From Spirosoma rigui (lineage in GTDB: Bacteria > Bacteroidota > Bacteroidia > Cytophagales > Spirosomataceae): a stretch of DNA of 64,000 nucleotides. Location of the stretch: positions 4,216,001 through 4,280,000 of the forward strand of contig NZ_CP020105.1 in NCBI RefSeq assembly GCF_002067135.1, read 5' to 3'. This document shows positions 1-8,654 of the stretch, one piece after another; position 1 is the first letter of the stretch, and each line of letters starts with the position of its first letter. The translations under genes and the position numbers were made by a program. The notes under the pieces were generated by a model. It saw only the letters and a list, made by a program, of their open reading frames with translations, ran no database searches and was not told where the DNA came from.

Positions 1-498
1 TTCGATGAACACATCGAAATACCGATCATCGTCAAAGAGGCCGGTGTCGAGCAGTTCAAATTCAGGCTCCAGCCGGGTCCGCTGCCTGTTTTCGGCCAGC
101 AGCCGTTCGTACGGATACGCCTGCTGGGGATACTTGTAAAGCATCCGCTGGTAAGCGTGCGAAGGCGTAGCGTCCAGGTAATAATACAGTTCCTTAACGT
201 CTTCGCCGTGATTTCCCTCGTTGTTTGTCAGGCCGAAGTATCGCTCTTTCAGAATGGGGTCGCAGCCGTTCCAGAGCGCCAAACCCAGGCACATCTGCTG
301 CTTGTCGTCGCAGAAACCCGCGATGCCGTCTTCTCCCCAGCGATAAGCGTAGCTGCGTGCCCGATCGTGGGTGGTAAAATTCCAGGCGTCGCCGTTGGCG
401 CTGTAGTCTTCGCGAACCGTTCCCCACTGCCGATCGGAGACATAAGGTCCCCACTGTCGCCAGGCGGGATCGTCCAGACGCTGCTGTTCACTAGTCAT
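1..498 (-). CDS. MGH1-like glucosidase (GH63-related), N-terminal part
   Basis: Only the first 166 residues are present; the gene runs off the left edge of the window. The ATG at 498 opens a frame that stays open to base 1. The motifs [18 protein letters not shown] (about residues 16-33) and [20 protein letters not shown] match, from memory, the N-terminus of the roughly 880-residue Bacteroidota glucosidases of the MGH1/GH63-like type, which hydrolyse alpha-glucosidic or glucosylglycerate-type substrates in the cytoplasm or periplasm. No signal peptide is visible. It lies 20 bases downstream of a glucose-dehydrogenase-like gene on the same strand, so the two probably form an operon. The exact substrate cannot be told from this part. 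Confidence 0.75.
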   Translation of the reverse strand, partial: MTSEQQRLDDPAWRQWGPYVSDRQWGTVREDYSANGDAWNFTTHDRARSYAYRWGEDGIAGFCDDKQQMCLGLALWNGCDPILKERYFGLTNNEGNHGEDVKELYYYLDATPSHAYQRMLYKYPQQAYPYERLLAENRQRTRLEPEFELLDTGLFDDDRYFDVFIE

Positions 499-518
499 GT
501 TTTGGGTAGGCTACAAAA

Positions 519-1328
519 TCAACCGCCATCGGCAAACGATTCAAACACGGTCATGCCGCCGTCGATAAAAATGCTGGCACCCGTAATGTAATCAGATTTA
601 TCGGATGCCAGAAAAACAGCGAGGTTACCAATATCTTTCGGCTGGCCGATTCGGTTATACGGAATAAGCTGCATCAGGCTGTTGAGCGCCTGTGGCGTAT
701 CCCAGGCGGGCCGGTTGATGGGTGTCTGAATAGCGCCGGGGCATATGCTGTTGACCCGGATCTGGCGGTCGCCATACTCCTGCGCCAGCGATTGCATGAG
801 CATTTTTATAGCTCCCTTCGAGGAGGCATAGTTCACGTGACCCGCCCACGGAATAAGTTCGTGGACCGAACTCATGCAGATGATCTTGCCCGTAGCGGCC
901 GACACCTCGGGGCGCGGCCCCCGGCGCAGGAACTCCCGGATGGCTTCCCGGGCGCACAAAAACTGCCCCGTCAGGTTCACATCGATAACTTTCTGCCATT
1001 GGGCGAGGGTCATCTCGTCGAATTTGGCGTCTTGCTGAAGACCGGCATTGTTGACCAGAATATCGACCGTTCCGTAAGCAGCCACCACATCGGCAAACAT
1101 CTTGATCACCTCATCTTCCTTACTGACATCGCATTTGATAACCATACCCGCACCGCCCGCGTCGGTAATTTCTTTCAGGATGGCATCGGCAGCCTCGGTC
1201 GATTTATCCGACGAGTGGTTGATAATGACCGTTGCCCCGGCCTCAGCCATGGACTTTGCAATACCGGTACCGATACCACTGCTGGCTCCGGTAATAATGG
1301 CGATTTGCCCTTTCAGTTCAGTATCCAT
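519..1328 (-). CDS. SDR family oxidoreductase, glucose 1-dehydrogenase-like
   Basis: A classical short-chain dehydrogenase of 269 residues. The NAD(P)-binding TGASSGIG is at residues 13-20, NNAG at 93-96, the catalytic serine near 154 (MSSVHE) and Tyr167-x3-Lys171 in YASSK. The C-terminal GASIFIDGG is usual for SDRs with an oligomer interface. The family oxidises sugars or secondary alcohols; overall similarity is to glucose 1-dehydrogenase (YhdG-like) enzymes, but substrate cannot be read from the motifs. ATG at 1328 is chosen over a TTG one codon upstream. It is the first gene of a likely operon with the glucosidase that follows, which would release the free glucose such an enzyme could oxidise (inference). 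Confidence 0.85.
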   Translation of the reverse strand: MDTELKGQIAIITGASSGIGTGIAKSMAEAGATVIINHSSDKSTEAADAILKEITDAGGAGMVIKCDVSKEDEVIKMFADVVAAYGTVDILVNNAGLQQDAKFDEMTLAQWQKVIDVNLTGQFLCAREAIREFLRRGPRPEVSAATGKIICMSSVHELIPWAGHVNYASSKGAIKMLMQSLAQEYGDRQIRVNSICPGAIQTPINRPAWDTPQALNSLMQLIPYNRIGQPKDIGNLAVFLASDKSDYITGASIFIDGGMTVFESFADGG

Positions 1329-1487
1329 CAAAAAGCTGTTTACATAGGTAAGTCGATTCGGTGAGGTTTGGTTTATGAAAAATTTGGCATGAAATGACTA
1401 TGTTCGGTAACGGCAGCCGTTGCGTCTACCCCTCCGGACTAGTCGGCTACTGCCGTTTCATCCGCCACTTTCGCTCTTCTTACCGCT

Positions 1488-2501
1488 ATGTTCACCACCA
1501 AACGGGTTCCTTTTTACGTCGTTTTTCCGTTCGCTCTGCGTTCGGTAGTCCTCTTTCTGGCCTACTCCATCCTGATCTGTGTTCTTTATTCGGTGGCGGG
1601 CTGGACGTTTCTGGCTATTCCATTCGTGCCCGTAGCCACCATCGGGACGGCCGTTGCTTTTTACGTAGGTTTTAAAAGCAACTCCTCCTACGACCGGCTT
1701 TGGGAAGCCCGGCGCATTTGGGGCAGTCTGACCAACGCCAGCCGGTCCTGGGGCATAATGGTCCTGGATTATATTACAAATCGGGATACCCGTAATCCGC
1801 TGCCCGAAGAAGGGCTGCAGGAAATCAAACGCGAACTGATTTATCGGCACCTGGCTTTCCTGACGGCCCTTCGCGTACAGCTCCGGCAAAAACCCGTCTG
1901 GGAGCTGCACCGCGACCCCGCCCACGAGGTTGTGGAACGGATTAAAGAATTCCGGCAGTGCAGCCTCGACAAGGAGTTGAGCCGGTTTCTGTCCGACCGG
2001 GACATTGAGCAACTCATCAAGCACCCGAACCCCGCTACGGTGCTCATGCGCCAGCAGTCGGACCGGCTCCGGCAGCTACGCGATGAGCAGTACATTACCG
2101 ACTACTACCACGTCGATCTGGAACGGATGCTGGTCGAGTTTTACAACCAGCAAGGGGCCTGCGAGCGAATCAAGTCATTCCCATTTCCGCGTCAGTACGC
2201 TTTTTTCAGCTACGTGTTTGTGTGGTTGTTCATTGCCGTCCTTCCCTTTGGTCTGCTGACCGAGATGGCACGGACCAGCAGCTGGCACGTCTGGCTCACG
2301 GTCCCGTTCTTTACCGTCATTGCCTGGATCTTCAACACCATGGAAATTGTGGGCGACACCAGCGAAAACCCGTTCGAGAACAGCATCAACGACGTACCAA
2401 TGACGGCTATTTGCCGCAACATTGAAATTGACCTGCGCGATATGCTCGGCGAAACGGAATTACCCAAACGGATTCAGTCCATCAATAACATCCTCATGTA
2501 A
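1488..2501 (+). CDS. Bestrophin family ion channel
   Basis: 337 residues, the usual length for bacterial bestrophins (UPF0187), pentameric inner-membrane ion channels. The signature NSSYDRLWEARRIWG is at residues 65-79, just after a hydrophobic segment (about 15-60). The C-terminal GDTSENPFENSINDVPM near residue 290 is the conserved cytoplasmic neck/belt region that ends these proteins. Further membrane segments are seen near 225-280. The start is the ATG at 1488, giving a basic MFTTKRV N-terminus before the first helix. It stands alone, divergent from the SDR/glucosidase pair, so context does not reveal its ion or role. Confidence 0.9.
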   Translation: MFTTKRVPFYVVFPFALRSVVLFLAYSILICVLYSVAGWTFLAIPFVPVATIGTAVAFYVGFKSNSSYDRLWEARRIWGSLTNASRSWGIMVLDYITNRDTRNPLPEEGLQEIKRELIYRHLAFLTALRVQLRQKPVWELHRDPAHEVVERIKEFRQCSLDKELSRFLSDRDIEQLIKHPNPATVLMRQQSDRLRQLRDEQYITDYYHVDLERMLVEFYNQQGACERIKSFPFPRQYAFFSYVFVWLFIAVLPFGLLTEMARTSSWHVWLTVPFFTVIAWIFNTMEIVGDTSENPFENSINDVPMTAICRNIEIDLRDMLGETELPKRIQSINNILM

Positions 2502-2850
2502 GGTCTGACTCCACCGGGAAAGGCACGCGCCAACCGACTGGATCTTGGACAAAAGCCAGACAGACAAAAATTGTACTAAAAAATAGATTTTGTACTTTTC
2601 CGTTTAAAAATAGCGACTACTGCGATAAAAGTGACAATCGTTCAAATTATTAGAATAATACAACCCATGAGCAATTTATAGGGACTTATTGCACTTTTCT
2701 AATATTGACGCTATTATCCTAATACTGAATTGTCTTTTTAGACGAACTTTTGCTAAAACGTTGGTTGCCAAGGGTTGTACACTTGCATTGAGGAAGTTGG
2801 TTGCCCCACCTTTGTCCCGGTCAAACAACCAAACAACCACCAACCAACCA
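2502..2850. other. AT-rich intergenic leader region
   Basis: This gap holds no convincing gene. It becomes AT-rich after 2560. The last 90 bases form a peculiar leader of the next gene: GTTGGTTG at 2796-2803 is the exact reverse complement of CAACCAAC at 2841-2848, directly before the ATG at 2851. An open frame reading upstream from 2689 uses this leader and is judged not to be the real start. Confidence 0.5.
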
Positions 2851-3471
2851 ATGAAAAAGTTTCGTTTATCAATCGCTGTACTGCTGTCAGTATGGAGTCT
2901 GGCAGGCATGGGAGATGCCAAAGCCGACAATGGTTCGGGAGCTAATGGGGTGAAAATCGAGAAGTCCGAGAATAAGAAAGTTCGCCTATATATCCCAACC
3001 GAAGCATCCAAGTCATCGTCTTCTATCGATGTAGCCATCATCGACCTCGACGGTAACGTGCTTTACCAGGGTGTCGCCGTTCCGAGCAAATCGGGCCTGC
3101 AATCGTTCAACCTGAAAAACCTGCCCGATGGTCAGTATTACATCACGGCCAGCAACAACACCTGGTGGATGTCACAGGGCGTGACCGTCCGGGGCAACGG
3201 CCTGATCGTCGACTCACGGAACCTGCAACAGGTTATGGAGCCAACGATTACCGCCTACGAAAAGAACAAAATTGAAGTGAAGATGCCCGCTACCAACGTT
3301 TCGGATGCGAGCGTAGCCATCTACGACGCCCAGAATGTTCTGGTACACGCCGAACGGATGGAGAGCAGTGCCCGCCGGTTCGACCTATCGACGCTGCCCG
3401 AAGGTGCCTACACCCTGGTAGTAGGTCCTGAGCAGAAGCACTTCTCGGCCCGCGTAAACGTTCAGCGGTAA
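2851..3471 (+). CDS. Secreted protein with two sorting-domain-like beta repeats
   Basis: 206 residues from the ATG at 2851. That start gives a clean signal peptide (MKKFRLSIAVLLSVWSLAGM, cleaved near GDAKA); the frame extends further upstream but only through leader sequence. The mature part carries two similar units of about 75 residues, each with a strand pattern like VAIIDLDGNVLYQG...LPDGQYYI and VAIYDAQNVLVHA...LPEGAYTL. These resemble the fold of type IX secretion C-terminal tails, although the usual terminal signal is not clear. No family is recognised. It is probably a periplasmic or exported protein that forms a monocistronic unit ended by the hairpin at 3512-3557. Confidence 0.7.
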   Translation: MKKFRLSIAVLLSVWSLAGMGDAKADNGSGANGVKIEKSENKKVRLYIPTEASKSSSSIDVAIIDLDGNVLYQGVAVPSKSGLQSFNLKNLPDGQYYITASNNTWWMSQGVTVRGNGLIVDSRNLQQVMEPTITAYEKNKIEVKMPATNVSDASVAIYDAQNVLVHAERMESSARRFDLSTLPEGAYTLVVGPEQKHFSARVNVQR

Positions 3472-3511
3472 CCGGATCGGCCTCTCGGACAGGCCCGATC
3501 TGACGAATAGC

Positions 3512-3557
3512 CTAAGACGCCCCCACCAAGCTAAATAGCCTGGTGGGGGCGTCTTAG
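3512..3557. terminator. 17-bp perfect hairpin between convergent genes
   Basis: The arms at 3512-3528 and 3541-3557 are exact reverse complements (CTAAGACGCCCCCACCA and its complement) with a 12-base loop. It lies between the ends of the secreted-protein gene and uvsE, so it may act in both directions. There is no long T run. Confidence 0.7.
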
Positions 3558-3647
3558 CTATACAGTGATTACAACGGCGAACGACAAATCAAACCCGGCC
3601 TATGCCCCTGGTCAGGGTTGATCGGTCGGTCAGCGGTTGTAACGTAA

Positions 3648-4646
3648 TTACAGTACTGAGTCACTGGCGTCGGGCTCCACGACTTCAGCCGGTGGCGATT
3701 CGGGGTCCTGTTTTTTCTGCTGGTTCATCAATTTAGCCAGCTTAGGCGATATATCGGGTTCTTCACCCCGCAACCGCAGGATCGACAGTTCTTTCATCTT
3801 CGATTCAAAGACAATATCCACGTCCCGACCGTAGGTATTGACGGGTGCGTACAGCCAGTCGGCGTGGGCTTCTTTGCGGGCTTTTGGATCTTCGCGCTCC
3901 TGCCGCGAATCGGAATAGTGAAAGACCGGTCGAACGTCCCAGGTGTCGTAGGCCATCACAAATGCCTCTTCCTGCGTTAGTCCGCCGGGATGGAGAGAAT
4001 GGTGGAAATAGTCAAAGACAATGGGCGTACCAATGGTTTCATAAACGGGTACCAGATCCGCAACGCCGTAGAGCGTGGTCCGGTCATCGTTTTCGACCGT
4101 CAATCGGGCACGCAGGTTGGCGGACAATCGGCTGAAGTTTTGACAGAACCGGGCTAACGTAGCCACTTTGTCACCGTAGGTACCACCCGCGTGAATATTA
4201 ATTTTATTCCAGTGCGACGGAGCAAGTCCCATTAAATCGAACACCTCCGACTGGTATTCGAGATCGACAATGGTGTTGTCGAGTACCTTGCCCTGACCAG
4301 CCAGGTGGTTGAACGGGCCGGGGTGCATGGTTAGCCGAATGGGCCGGGTTCCAATCTCTTCGAGGGTAGCCCGAATTTCGGTATAGTCGGGCAGGCTGGA
4401 AATCCGGTATTCTGATGCCCAGGGAAACAAATCGGACGAAATCCGGAAAAGGCCAAAGCCGTGCACCAGATTCCAGTCTACAATTTTTAGGAGATCCTGC
4501 ACGTTTTTGAGGGCTAATTCGGAGGCATAGGCAACGCCCTTTTCGACGAATGTCTTTTTGATCATCCCCCGATTTGTCATAATTTTATCTACCTGCAGAC
4601 TTAAATTGATACAGGCGTAGCCCACGTTGACTGGTGATAACTTCAT
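3648..4646 (-). CDS. uvsE: UV DNA damage endonuclease UvsE/UVDE
   Basis: 332 residues from the ATG at 4646; a TTG two codons upstream is less likely. UvsE nicks DNA 5' of UV photoproducts and starts an alternative excision repair path, using a TIM barrel with a metal cluster. Family features seen: GYACINLSL near the start, FRISSDLFPWAS near residues 70-80, TMHPG, NIHAGG, and VENDD. These contain the His, Asp and Glu metal ligands of the AP-endonuclease-2-like barrel. The C-terminal 30 residues are a charged tail rich in K, D and E that is likely not part of the fold. It is the only gene in its unit. A spore-photoproduct-lyase-family gene lies 23 kb away. Confidence 0.9.
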   Translation of the reverse strand: MKLSPVNVGYACINLSLQVDKIMTNRGMIKKTFVEKGVAYASELALKNVQDLLKIVDWNLVHGFGLFRISSDLFPWASEYRISSLPDYTEIRATLEEIGTRPIRLTMHPGPFNHLAGQGKVLDNTIVDLEYQSEVFDLMGLAPSHWNKINIHAGGTYGDKVATLARFCQNFSRLSANLRARLTVENDDRTTLYGVADLVPVYETIGTPIVFDYFHHSLHPGGLTQEEAFVMAYDTWDVRPVFHYSDSRQEREDPKARKEAHADWLYAPVNTYGRDVDIVFESKMKELSILRLRGEEPDISPKLAKLMNQQKKQDPESPPAEVVEPDASDSVL

Positions 4647-4767
4647 AACCAATTAACCTAATTAACACCTTGGGGTTTCAATTTTCTACCGTTCGTTCAA
4701 AAGTCAGTTCGATTCGGTGACAATGGGTGGTCGATCACTTATATTTCACTGTACCCAAACCGGCTCC

Positions 4768-5670
4768 ATGAAAGCGTCGTTCACCTGGTTTCCGCTGTCT
4801 TGTCTGGCATTGACCAGTTGCGTCAACCTGCAGTCCGTTCAACTGTTTGGCACTGCTTCGGCGGTTTCGCTCCAACAGTATACGGCCGTTCCCGCTACGT
4901 TTACCGGTTTTTACCGACAACGGGTGCGGGACGACTCCCTCAGCCGACACCCGTTTGGCCGTATTCCGCTCATAGGCATTGACTTCTCGGATCGGGTCCG
5001 GCAGGATTCACTCCGGTCCTACCTACTTGCCGACAGCCTGACCAAAGCGGGGACCCAGCTGCTGACCGCTTATTTCAACGCGCTGGCCAACCTGGCTGTT
5101 ACCGGAAAAGCATTTGTCCCGGTTCGGCTGGCGTCGCCTACGGTTGAGCGTTTTTTGCAGACCCCGGCCGTTAAACTAACGCCGGAGCAATCGGCGTCCT
5201 TTATCCGAATGGCGAATCTGCTGGGTTCAATTGGAACGGGTGCCTACCGCCGTCGCCGGCTATCGCTCCTGTTGACGCAGAGCCACGACGATGTACACCA
5301 GGTGCTGGGTGCGCTTGCTTTTGCCTACGAACGGCTGGCTGCAGTGGTCGACATCAGCCGCGATCAGCAATACGGCTACTACAAGAACCTGTTGATTCAG
5401 GACCCAACGCTTACCTATACCCAAAAGCAGGACCTGGCCCGGCAGTGGATACAAACGAGCCAGACCATCGAACAAACCCGGCAGGCCGTGCTGACGCACG
5501 TGACAACGATCAGGACCGTTCAGTCGGGGTACGACACGCTCTACAGCCAGCGGAATGCATTGAATCGAAAAACGGTAATGACCGCCGTACAGACCTACGC
5601 CACCACCTTGCAACAAATCCGGAGCGATCTGGATCAACTGAACGCTGTTTATGGAAGACTTCACCCCTGA
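4768..5670 (+). CDS. Hypothetical lipoprotein
   Basis: 300 residues. The frame is open further upstream (GTG at 4717), but the ATG at 4768 gives a lipoprotein signal, MKASFTWFPLSCLALTSC, with lipobox LTSC; that start is chosen. The mature part is mostly helical and rich in Gln, Arg and Thr, with long amphipathic stretches after residue 150 that may be coiled coil. No family is recognised. The end overlaps the next gene by 20 bases, so the two are almost certainly translated from one mRNA. Confidence 0.7.
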   Translation: MKASFTWFPLSCLALTSCVNLQSVQLFGTASAVSLQQYTAVPATFTGFYRQRVRDDSLSRHPFGRIPLIGIDFSDRVRQDSLRSYLLADSLTKAGTQLLTAYFNALANLAVTGKAFVPVRLASPTVERFLQTPAVKLTPEQSASFIRMANLLGSIGTGAYRRRRLSLLLTQSHDDVHQVLGALAFAYERLAAVVDISRDQQYGYYKNLLIQDPTLTYTQKQDLARQWIQTSQTIEQTRQAVLTHVTTIRTVQSGYDTLYSQRNALNRKTVMTAVQTYATTLQQIRSDLDQLNAVYGRLHP

Positions 5671-6049
5671 GCAAATTGCGGTCATTGCCAACAGCTACCG
5701 CACAATGGCCCGCGCGCTGAATGAGTTTCAGGTACTGCGCTGGTCCGAATTCTCGCATGAGCAGCAATTGGATCTGAATGCCTACCAAAATAGTCTGCTC
5801 AACCGCGCGCAGGATCTGCAAACGATGGCGGTACGCCCGGCTTTCAAAAATACGGCTGAAATGACCAAAGGAATCCTGCAGGCAACGGAGTACGCTACCG
5901 ACAGTTTAAAACACATCCGGAATGTGACGCTGGCCCTGAACGTGGGGGCCATCACTGTAGCATTAGCCTCCTACGTTGCCCGGGCTAATTTACGCGGTAT
6001 CGAGACCGCCCTGCGCGAACTCGGTGACCTGCTGGTTACGGAAGAATAA
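5651..6049 (+). CDS. Hypothetical membrane-anchored protein
   Basis: 132 residues from the ATG at 5651, inside the end of the lipoprotein gene. The protein is mainly helical with one hydrophobic stretch (VTLALNVGAITVALASYVA, about residues 95-113) near the C-terminus. No family is recognised. The 20-base overlap with the upstream lipoprotein gene suggests the two products work together at the envelope, one on the outer membrane or periplasmic side and one anchored by its helix (inference). Confidence 0.65.
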   Translation: MEDFTPEQIAVIANSYRTMARALNEFQVLRWSEFSHEQQLDLNAYQNSLLNRAQDLQTMAVRPAFKNTAEMTKGILQATEYATDSLKHIRNVTLALNVGAITVALASYVARANLRGIETALRELGDLLVTEE

Positions 6050-6052
6050 TGT

Positions 6053-6150
6053 AGAAAAGAAAGCGGGGGACTCGGGGAAAGAAAGGGAACAGCGGCTTTA
6101 CTGAGCCTGTTTCTCCCTTTCTTTCTCCGCGTCCCCCGCCTTCTTTTCTC
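6053..6150. terminator. Long imperfect hairpin between convergent genes
   Basis: The segment starting at 6053 (GAAAAGAAAGCGGGGGAC) is nearly the reverse complement of the segment ending near 6150 (GTCCCCCGCCTTCTTTTC). The arms are over 35 bases with about three mismatches, and the loop is about 20 bases. It fills the whole gap between the ends of the membrane-protein gene and the FKBP gene. Confidence 0.65.
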
Positions 6151-6156
6151 CTTTTT

Positions 6157-6609
6157 TTACAATATCAACCCCGAGGGTGATTTTACGCCGACGAGTTCTA
6201 CTTCGAATACCAAGTCCTGCCCGGCCAGTGGGTGATTGGCGTCGAGTGTAACATTTGTTTCGGTCAGGTCACGAACAATAACCGGAATGGGCCGTGGGTT
6301 ACCGTCTTCGTGCATGTTAAGGGTCATCCCCATTTCGAGCGGAATATCGTTGGGAATATCGGTACGGTTCAGCGTGAAGATCATTTCCTCATTGGCTGGC
6401 CCGTAGGCGTCTTCAACCGGAATATTGATGGTTTTCTTTTCGCCCTGGTTCATCCCGGCAACGCCCTCGTCAAAGCCTTTGATGACCTGACCGCTGCCAA
6501 CGGTAAATTCTAATGGTGTGCGACCGGCCGATGAATCAAATACGGTTCCGTCGCTCAGGGTGCCGGTATAATGCACCTGAACGGTGTCGCCGGATTTTGC
6601 TTGTGCCAT
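6157..6609 (-). CDS. FKBP-type peptidyl-prolyl isomerase, SlyD-like
   Basis: 150 residues. The FKBP core starts at VQVHYTGTLSDGTVFDSS and continues through GQVIKGFDEGVAGMNQGEKK. The insert-in-flap region (PVEDAYGP...through VIVRDLTETNVTLDANHPLAG) is the chaperone domain typical of SlyD-type FKBPs. Unlike E. coli SlyD there is no His/Cys-rich metal-binding tail; the protein ends in SPSGLIL. It catalyses proline isomerisation and assists folding, probably in the cytoplasm since no signal peptide is seen. The start ATG is at 6609. The gene stands between a convergent hairpin and a co-directional thioredoxin-like gene. Confidence 0.92.
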   Translation of the reverse strand: MAQAKSGDTVQVHYTGTLSDGTVFDSSAGRTPLEFTVGSGQVIKGFDEGVAGMNQGEKKTINIPVEDAYGPANEEMIFTLNRTDIPNDIPLEMGMTLNMHEDGNPRPIPVIVRDLTETNVTLDANHPLAGQDLVFEVELVGVKSPSGLIL

Positions 6610-6669
6610 AATGCTGTTGGTTTGGTAAACGCTGTCACAAAAATACCGGGACTTCCGGTAAGGACTTGA

Positions 6670-7302
6670 CTATACGCTAACTTTTGACCAACTCCTTACC
6701 AGGGTCAAAAGTTCATGCTGCAGTGACTGGGTATGATCTTCATTGTACCAGCGCTGGGCCTGCTCAATCACTGCGTTGAAGGGCAGATTATCGGTGCGCC
6801 AACCGTTCATCAGGGCCTGTAAACCGGCCGGCCGGGGTCCCCAGGTACCGATTTCGGCGAGGTCATGCGTCCGCAGGCAGATCAATTTGGGAATCGACCG
6901 CCCCCCGTTTGTCCGGTACGCATCCATAACGGCCAGGTGCTGATCGCGCAGCAGGAACCGGATCTCAACATGGGGCGAGTGCCCGGCAATACGGTCCAGT
7001 ACGGGTATGCACTGAGCCGCATCGCCACACCACGACTCGGTGAGGACCAGCCAGGTCCACCGCTCCGGCAACTGGCTTATCTCGGTGCGCAGGTCTGCGA
7101 TGACCGACGTCAGTTTGTGGAGCCGGTTCATGCGATGCAGATTTAATTTAACATACCCCAGAATCTCAGACGTGTTGTAAGCTGGATCGTCGGAGGTACT
7201 CATGCCCTGCGCTAGCCGATCGGTTGATAATTGCTGGTATTGTTCATAGGTTAGTGCCGCTGTAAGCACGGCGGGGGTAATAACGGGTGATGATGTTGTC
7301 AT
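6670..7302 (-). CDS. Thioredoxin-like protein with WCGDA motif
   Basis: 210 residues, ATG at 7302. The thioredoxin-fold core begins near residue 70. The usual WCGPC is replaced by WCGDAAQC (residues 91-98), so the resolving Cys is missing at its normal place and a Cys six residues later may replace it. This form is known in a Bacteroidota thioredoxin family of unknown function. SIPKLICL near 135 supplies the cis-proline. No signal peptide is seen, so it is probably cytoplasmic. It is followed by the FKBP gene on the same strand, a plausible folding/redox pairing. Confidence 0.8.
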   Translation of the reverse strand: MTTSSPVITPAVLTAALTYEQYQQLSTDRLAQGMSTSDDPAYNTSEILGYVKLNLHRMNRLHKLTSVIADLRTEISQLPERWTWLVLTESWCGDAAQCIPVLDRIAGHSPHVEIRFLLRDQHLAVMDAYRTNGGRSIPKLICLRTHDLAEIGTWGPRPAGLQALMNGWRTDNLPFNAVIEQAQRWYNEDHTQSLQHELLTLVRSWSKVSV

Positions 7303-7368
7303 GACGTTGCGCTGTTCTCAGTATACACGAACAGGTAGGGTATTAACACCGTTTGAAAGCGCTTTTGT

Positions 7369-7893
7369 TTACCGATGCTGTTGCCATTGTATGCCAACCG
7401 ACAGGGGTACATCCCAATATCGGCTGATAGTCCCGTAGCGCTCATAAGCCGGACAAGCGCTGTAGGCCAGGCCGGCGGCAGCCAGCAACCCGAGCCGGTT
7501 GCCGAGCGCGTAACTGCCAACAACTTCTCCACCAGCCCGGTACGCAAATAGAGAGCGGGGTCTGAATAGCACCAGGCCGGGCATGGCATACAGACGGGCC
7601 GTGCTCGTAAGTCGGGATGACCGGAGCAGGGCATACTGAATTCCACTTTTCGCCAGCAGCTGATTTCCCCAGCCGGTATACCCCACTTCGGCACCAGCGA
7701 GCCAGCCCAGCCGGTTCGTTCCAAACTGGCTCCGTTCGGCCTGCACGGCCCAGCCATTCCAGCCCGCGTCGGTTACGGTATTGTACCTGACGGAGCCAAG
7801 CCGCTGCACCCGTACCTGCACGGCCGACGTTTGTGCCAGCAATGGGGCCGCGCCGATCCACAGCCCAACTAACCACCGTACGTTTAGATTCAT
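7369..7893 (-). CDS. Hypothetical envelope protein, possible small beta-barrel
   Basis: 174 residues with a signal peptide (MNLNVRWLVGLWIGAAPLLA, cleaved after LAQT). The mature part alternates polar and hydrophobic residues and ends in an aromatic-rich strand (YWDVPLSVGIQWQQHR), as in small outer-membrane barrels. No family is recognised. Its ATG overlaps the stop of the upstream hydrolase gene by four bases, so translation of the pair is coupled. Confidence 0.7.
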   Translation of the reverse strand: MNLNVRWLVGLWIGAAPLLAQTSAVQVRVQRLGSVRYNTVTDAGWNGWAVQAERSQFGTNRLGWLAGAEVGYTGWGNQLLAKSGIQYALLRSSRLTSTARLYAMPGLVLFRPRSLFAYRAGGEVVGSYALGNRLGLLAAAGLAYSACPAYERYGTISRYWDVPLSVGIQWQQHR

Positions 7894-8594
7894 AAGCCGA
7901 GGGTATTCATAAACGAGACAAATTGACGCGCTGTCTGCTGCTGCTGATCGGCCCGGCTGATGGACGCGCTACCATCGCCGGCCTGATCGCCGTAGGCACC
8001 AAACTGCGCGTGGTTCCCCCCCGTGATCGGCACCGTAATGGTGGACGAAGGCAGTCGGGCGTATGCTGTCGATAAGGTAGACCTATCCAGCACCATATCG
8101 TTGGTGCCGTAGATGGATAGTACCCCACCCGGCCAGCCGGAAAGATCATCGCTTTTAGCGGGATAGGCCGCCATCAATACCAACCCCCGCACCGACGCAG
8201 GCCTGCGCGCAACCCAGGTGCAGGCTATAGCACCGCCCAGTGAATGCCCCCCGATAACCCAGTTCTTTATTTCGGGATGGGCGGAGAGAATAGGCCCGGC
8301 GGCTTCGGGCTGGAGCACCGCCAGGTTGGCGGGGACTTTAGCGATGAACACCCGGTACCCCGGACCCGCAGCAGCCAGTTGCTGCATCAGGCTCAGGTAC
8401 GCGTGAGGGTCGACGAGCGCGCCGGGGTAGAACAGAAAGCCGGTAGTTGACCCGGTGCTCCCGGCTGCCGAGACAACGATGCTGGTGCGGTCTTCGGTGA
8501 GCGTAATCCCCGACACAGGGGGCGTTGGCTCCGGCAGGTACGAGCAGCCCAGAAGCAGCCCGGTGATGATGACGAGGAGGGGATAAAAACGCAT
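7890..8594 (-). CDS. Alpha/beta hydrolase lipoprotein
   Basis: 234 residues. MRFYPLLVIITGLLLGC is a lipoprotein signal with the lipid-bearing Cys at 17. The nucleophile elbow GHSLGG places the catalytic Ser at 118; the acid is probably in YGTNDMVLD and the base His in GGNHAQFG, giving a complete triad as in the alpha/beta hydrolase fold family 5. The substrate is unknown, and the enzyme should sit on the periplasmic face of a membrane. Translationally coupled (ATGA overlap) to the barrel-like gene that follows. Confidence 0.82.
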   Translation of the reverse strand: MRFYPLLVIITGLLLGCSYLPEPTPPVSGITLTEDRTSIVVSAAGSTGSTTGFLFYPGALVDPHAYLSLMQQLAAAGPGYRVFIAKVPANLAVLQPEAAGPILSAHPEIKNWVIGGHSLGGAIACTWVARRPASVRGLVLMAAYPAKSDDLSGWPGGVLSIYGTNDMVLDRSTLSTAYARLPSSTITVPITGGNHAQFGAYGDQAGDGSASISRADQQQQTARQFVSFMNTLGL

Positions 8595-8654
8595 AGGCCG
8601 GTGGATAACTCTCCACCGGCCTAACTCGTCTGCTACGTAAATGTTACAACCTGA

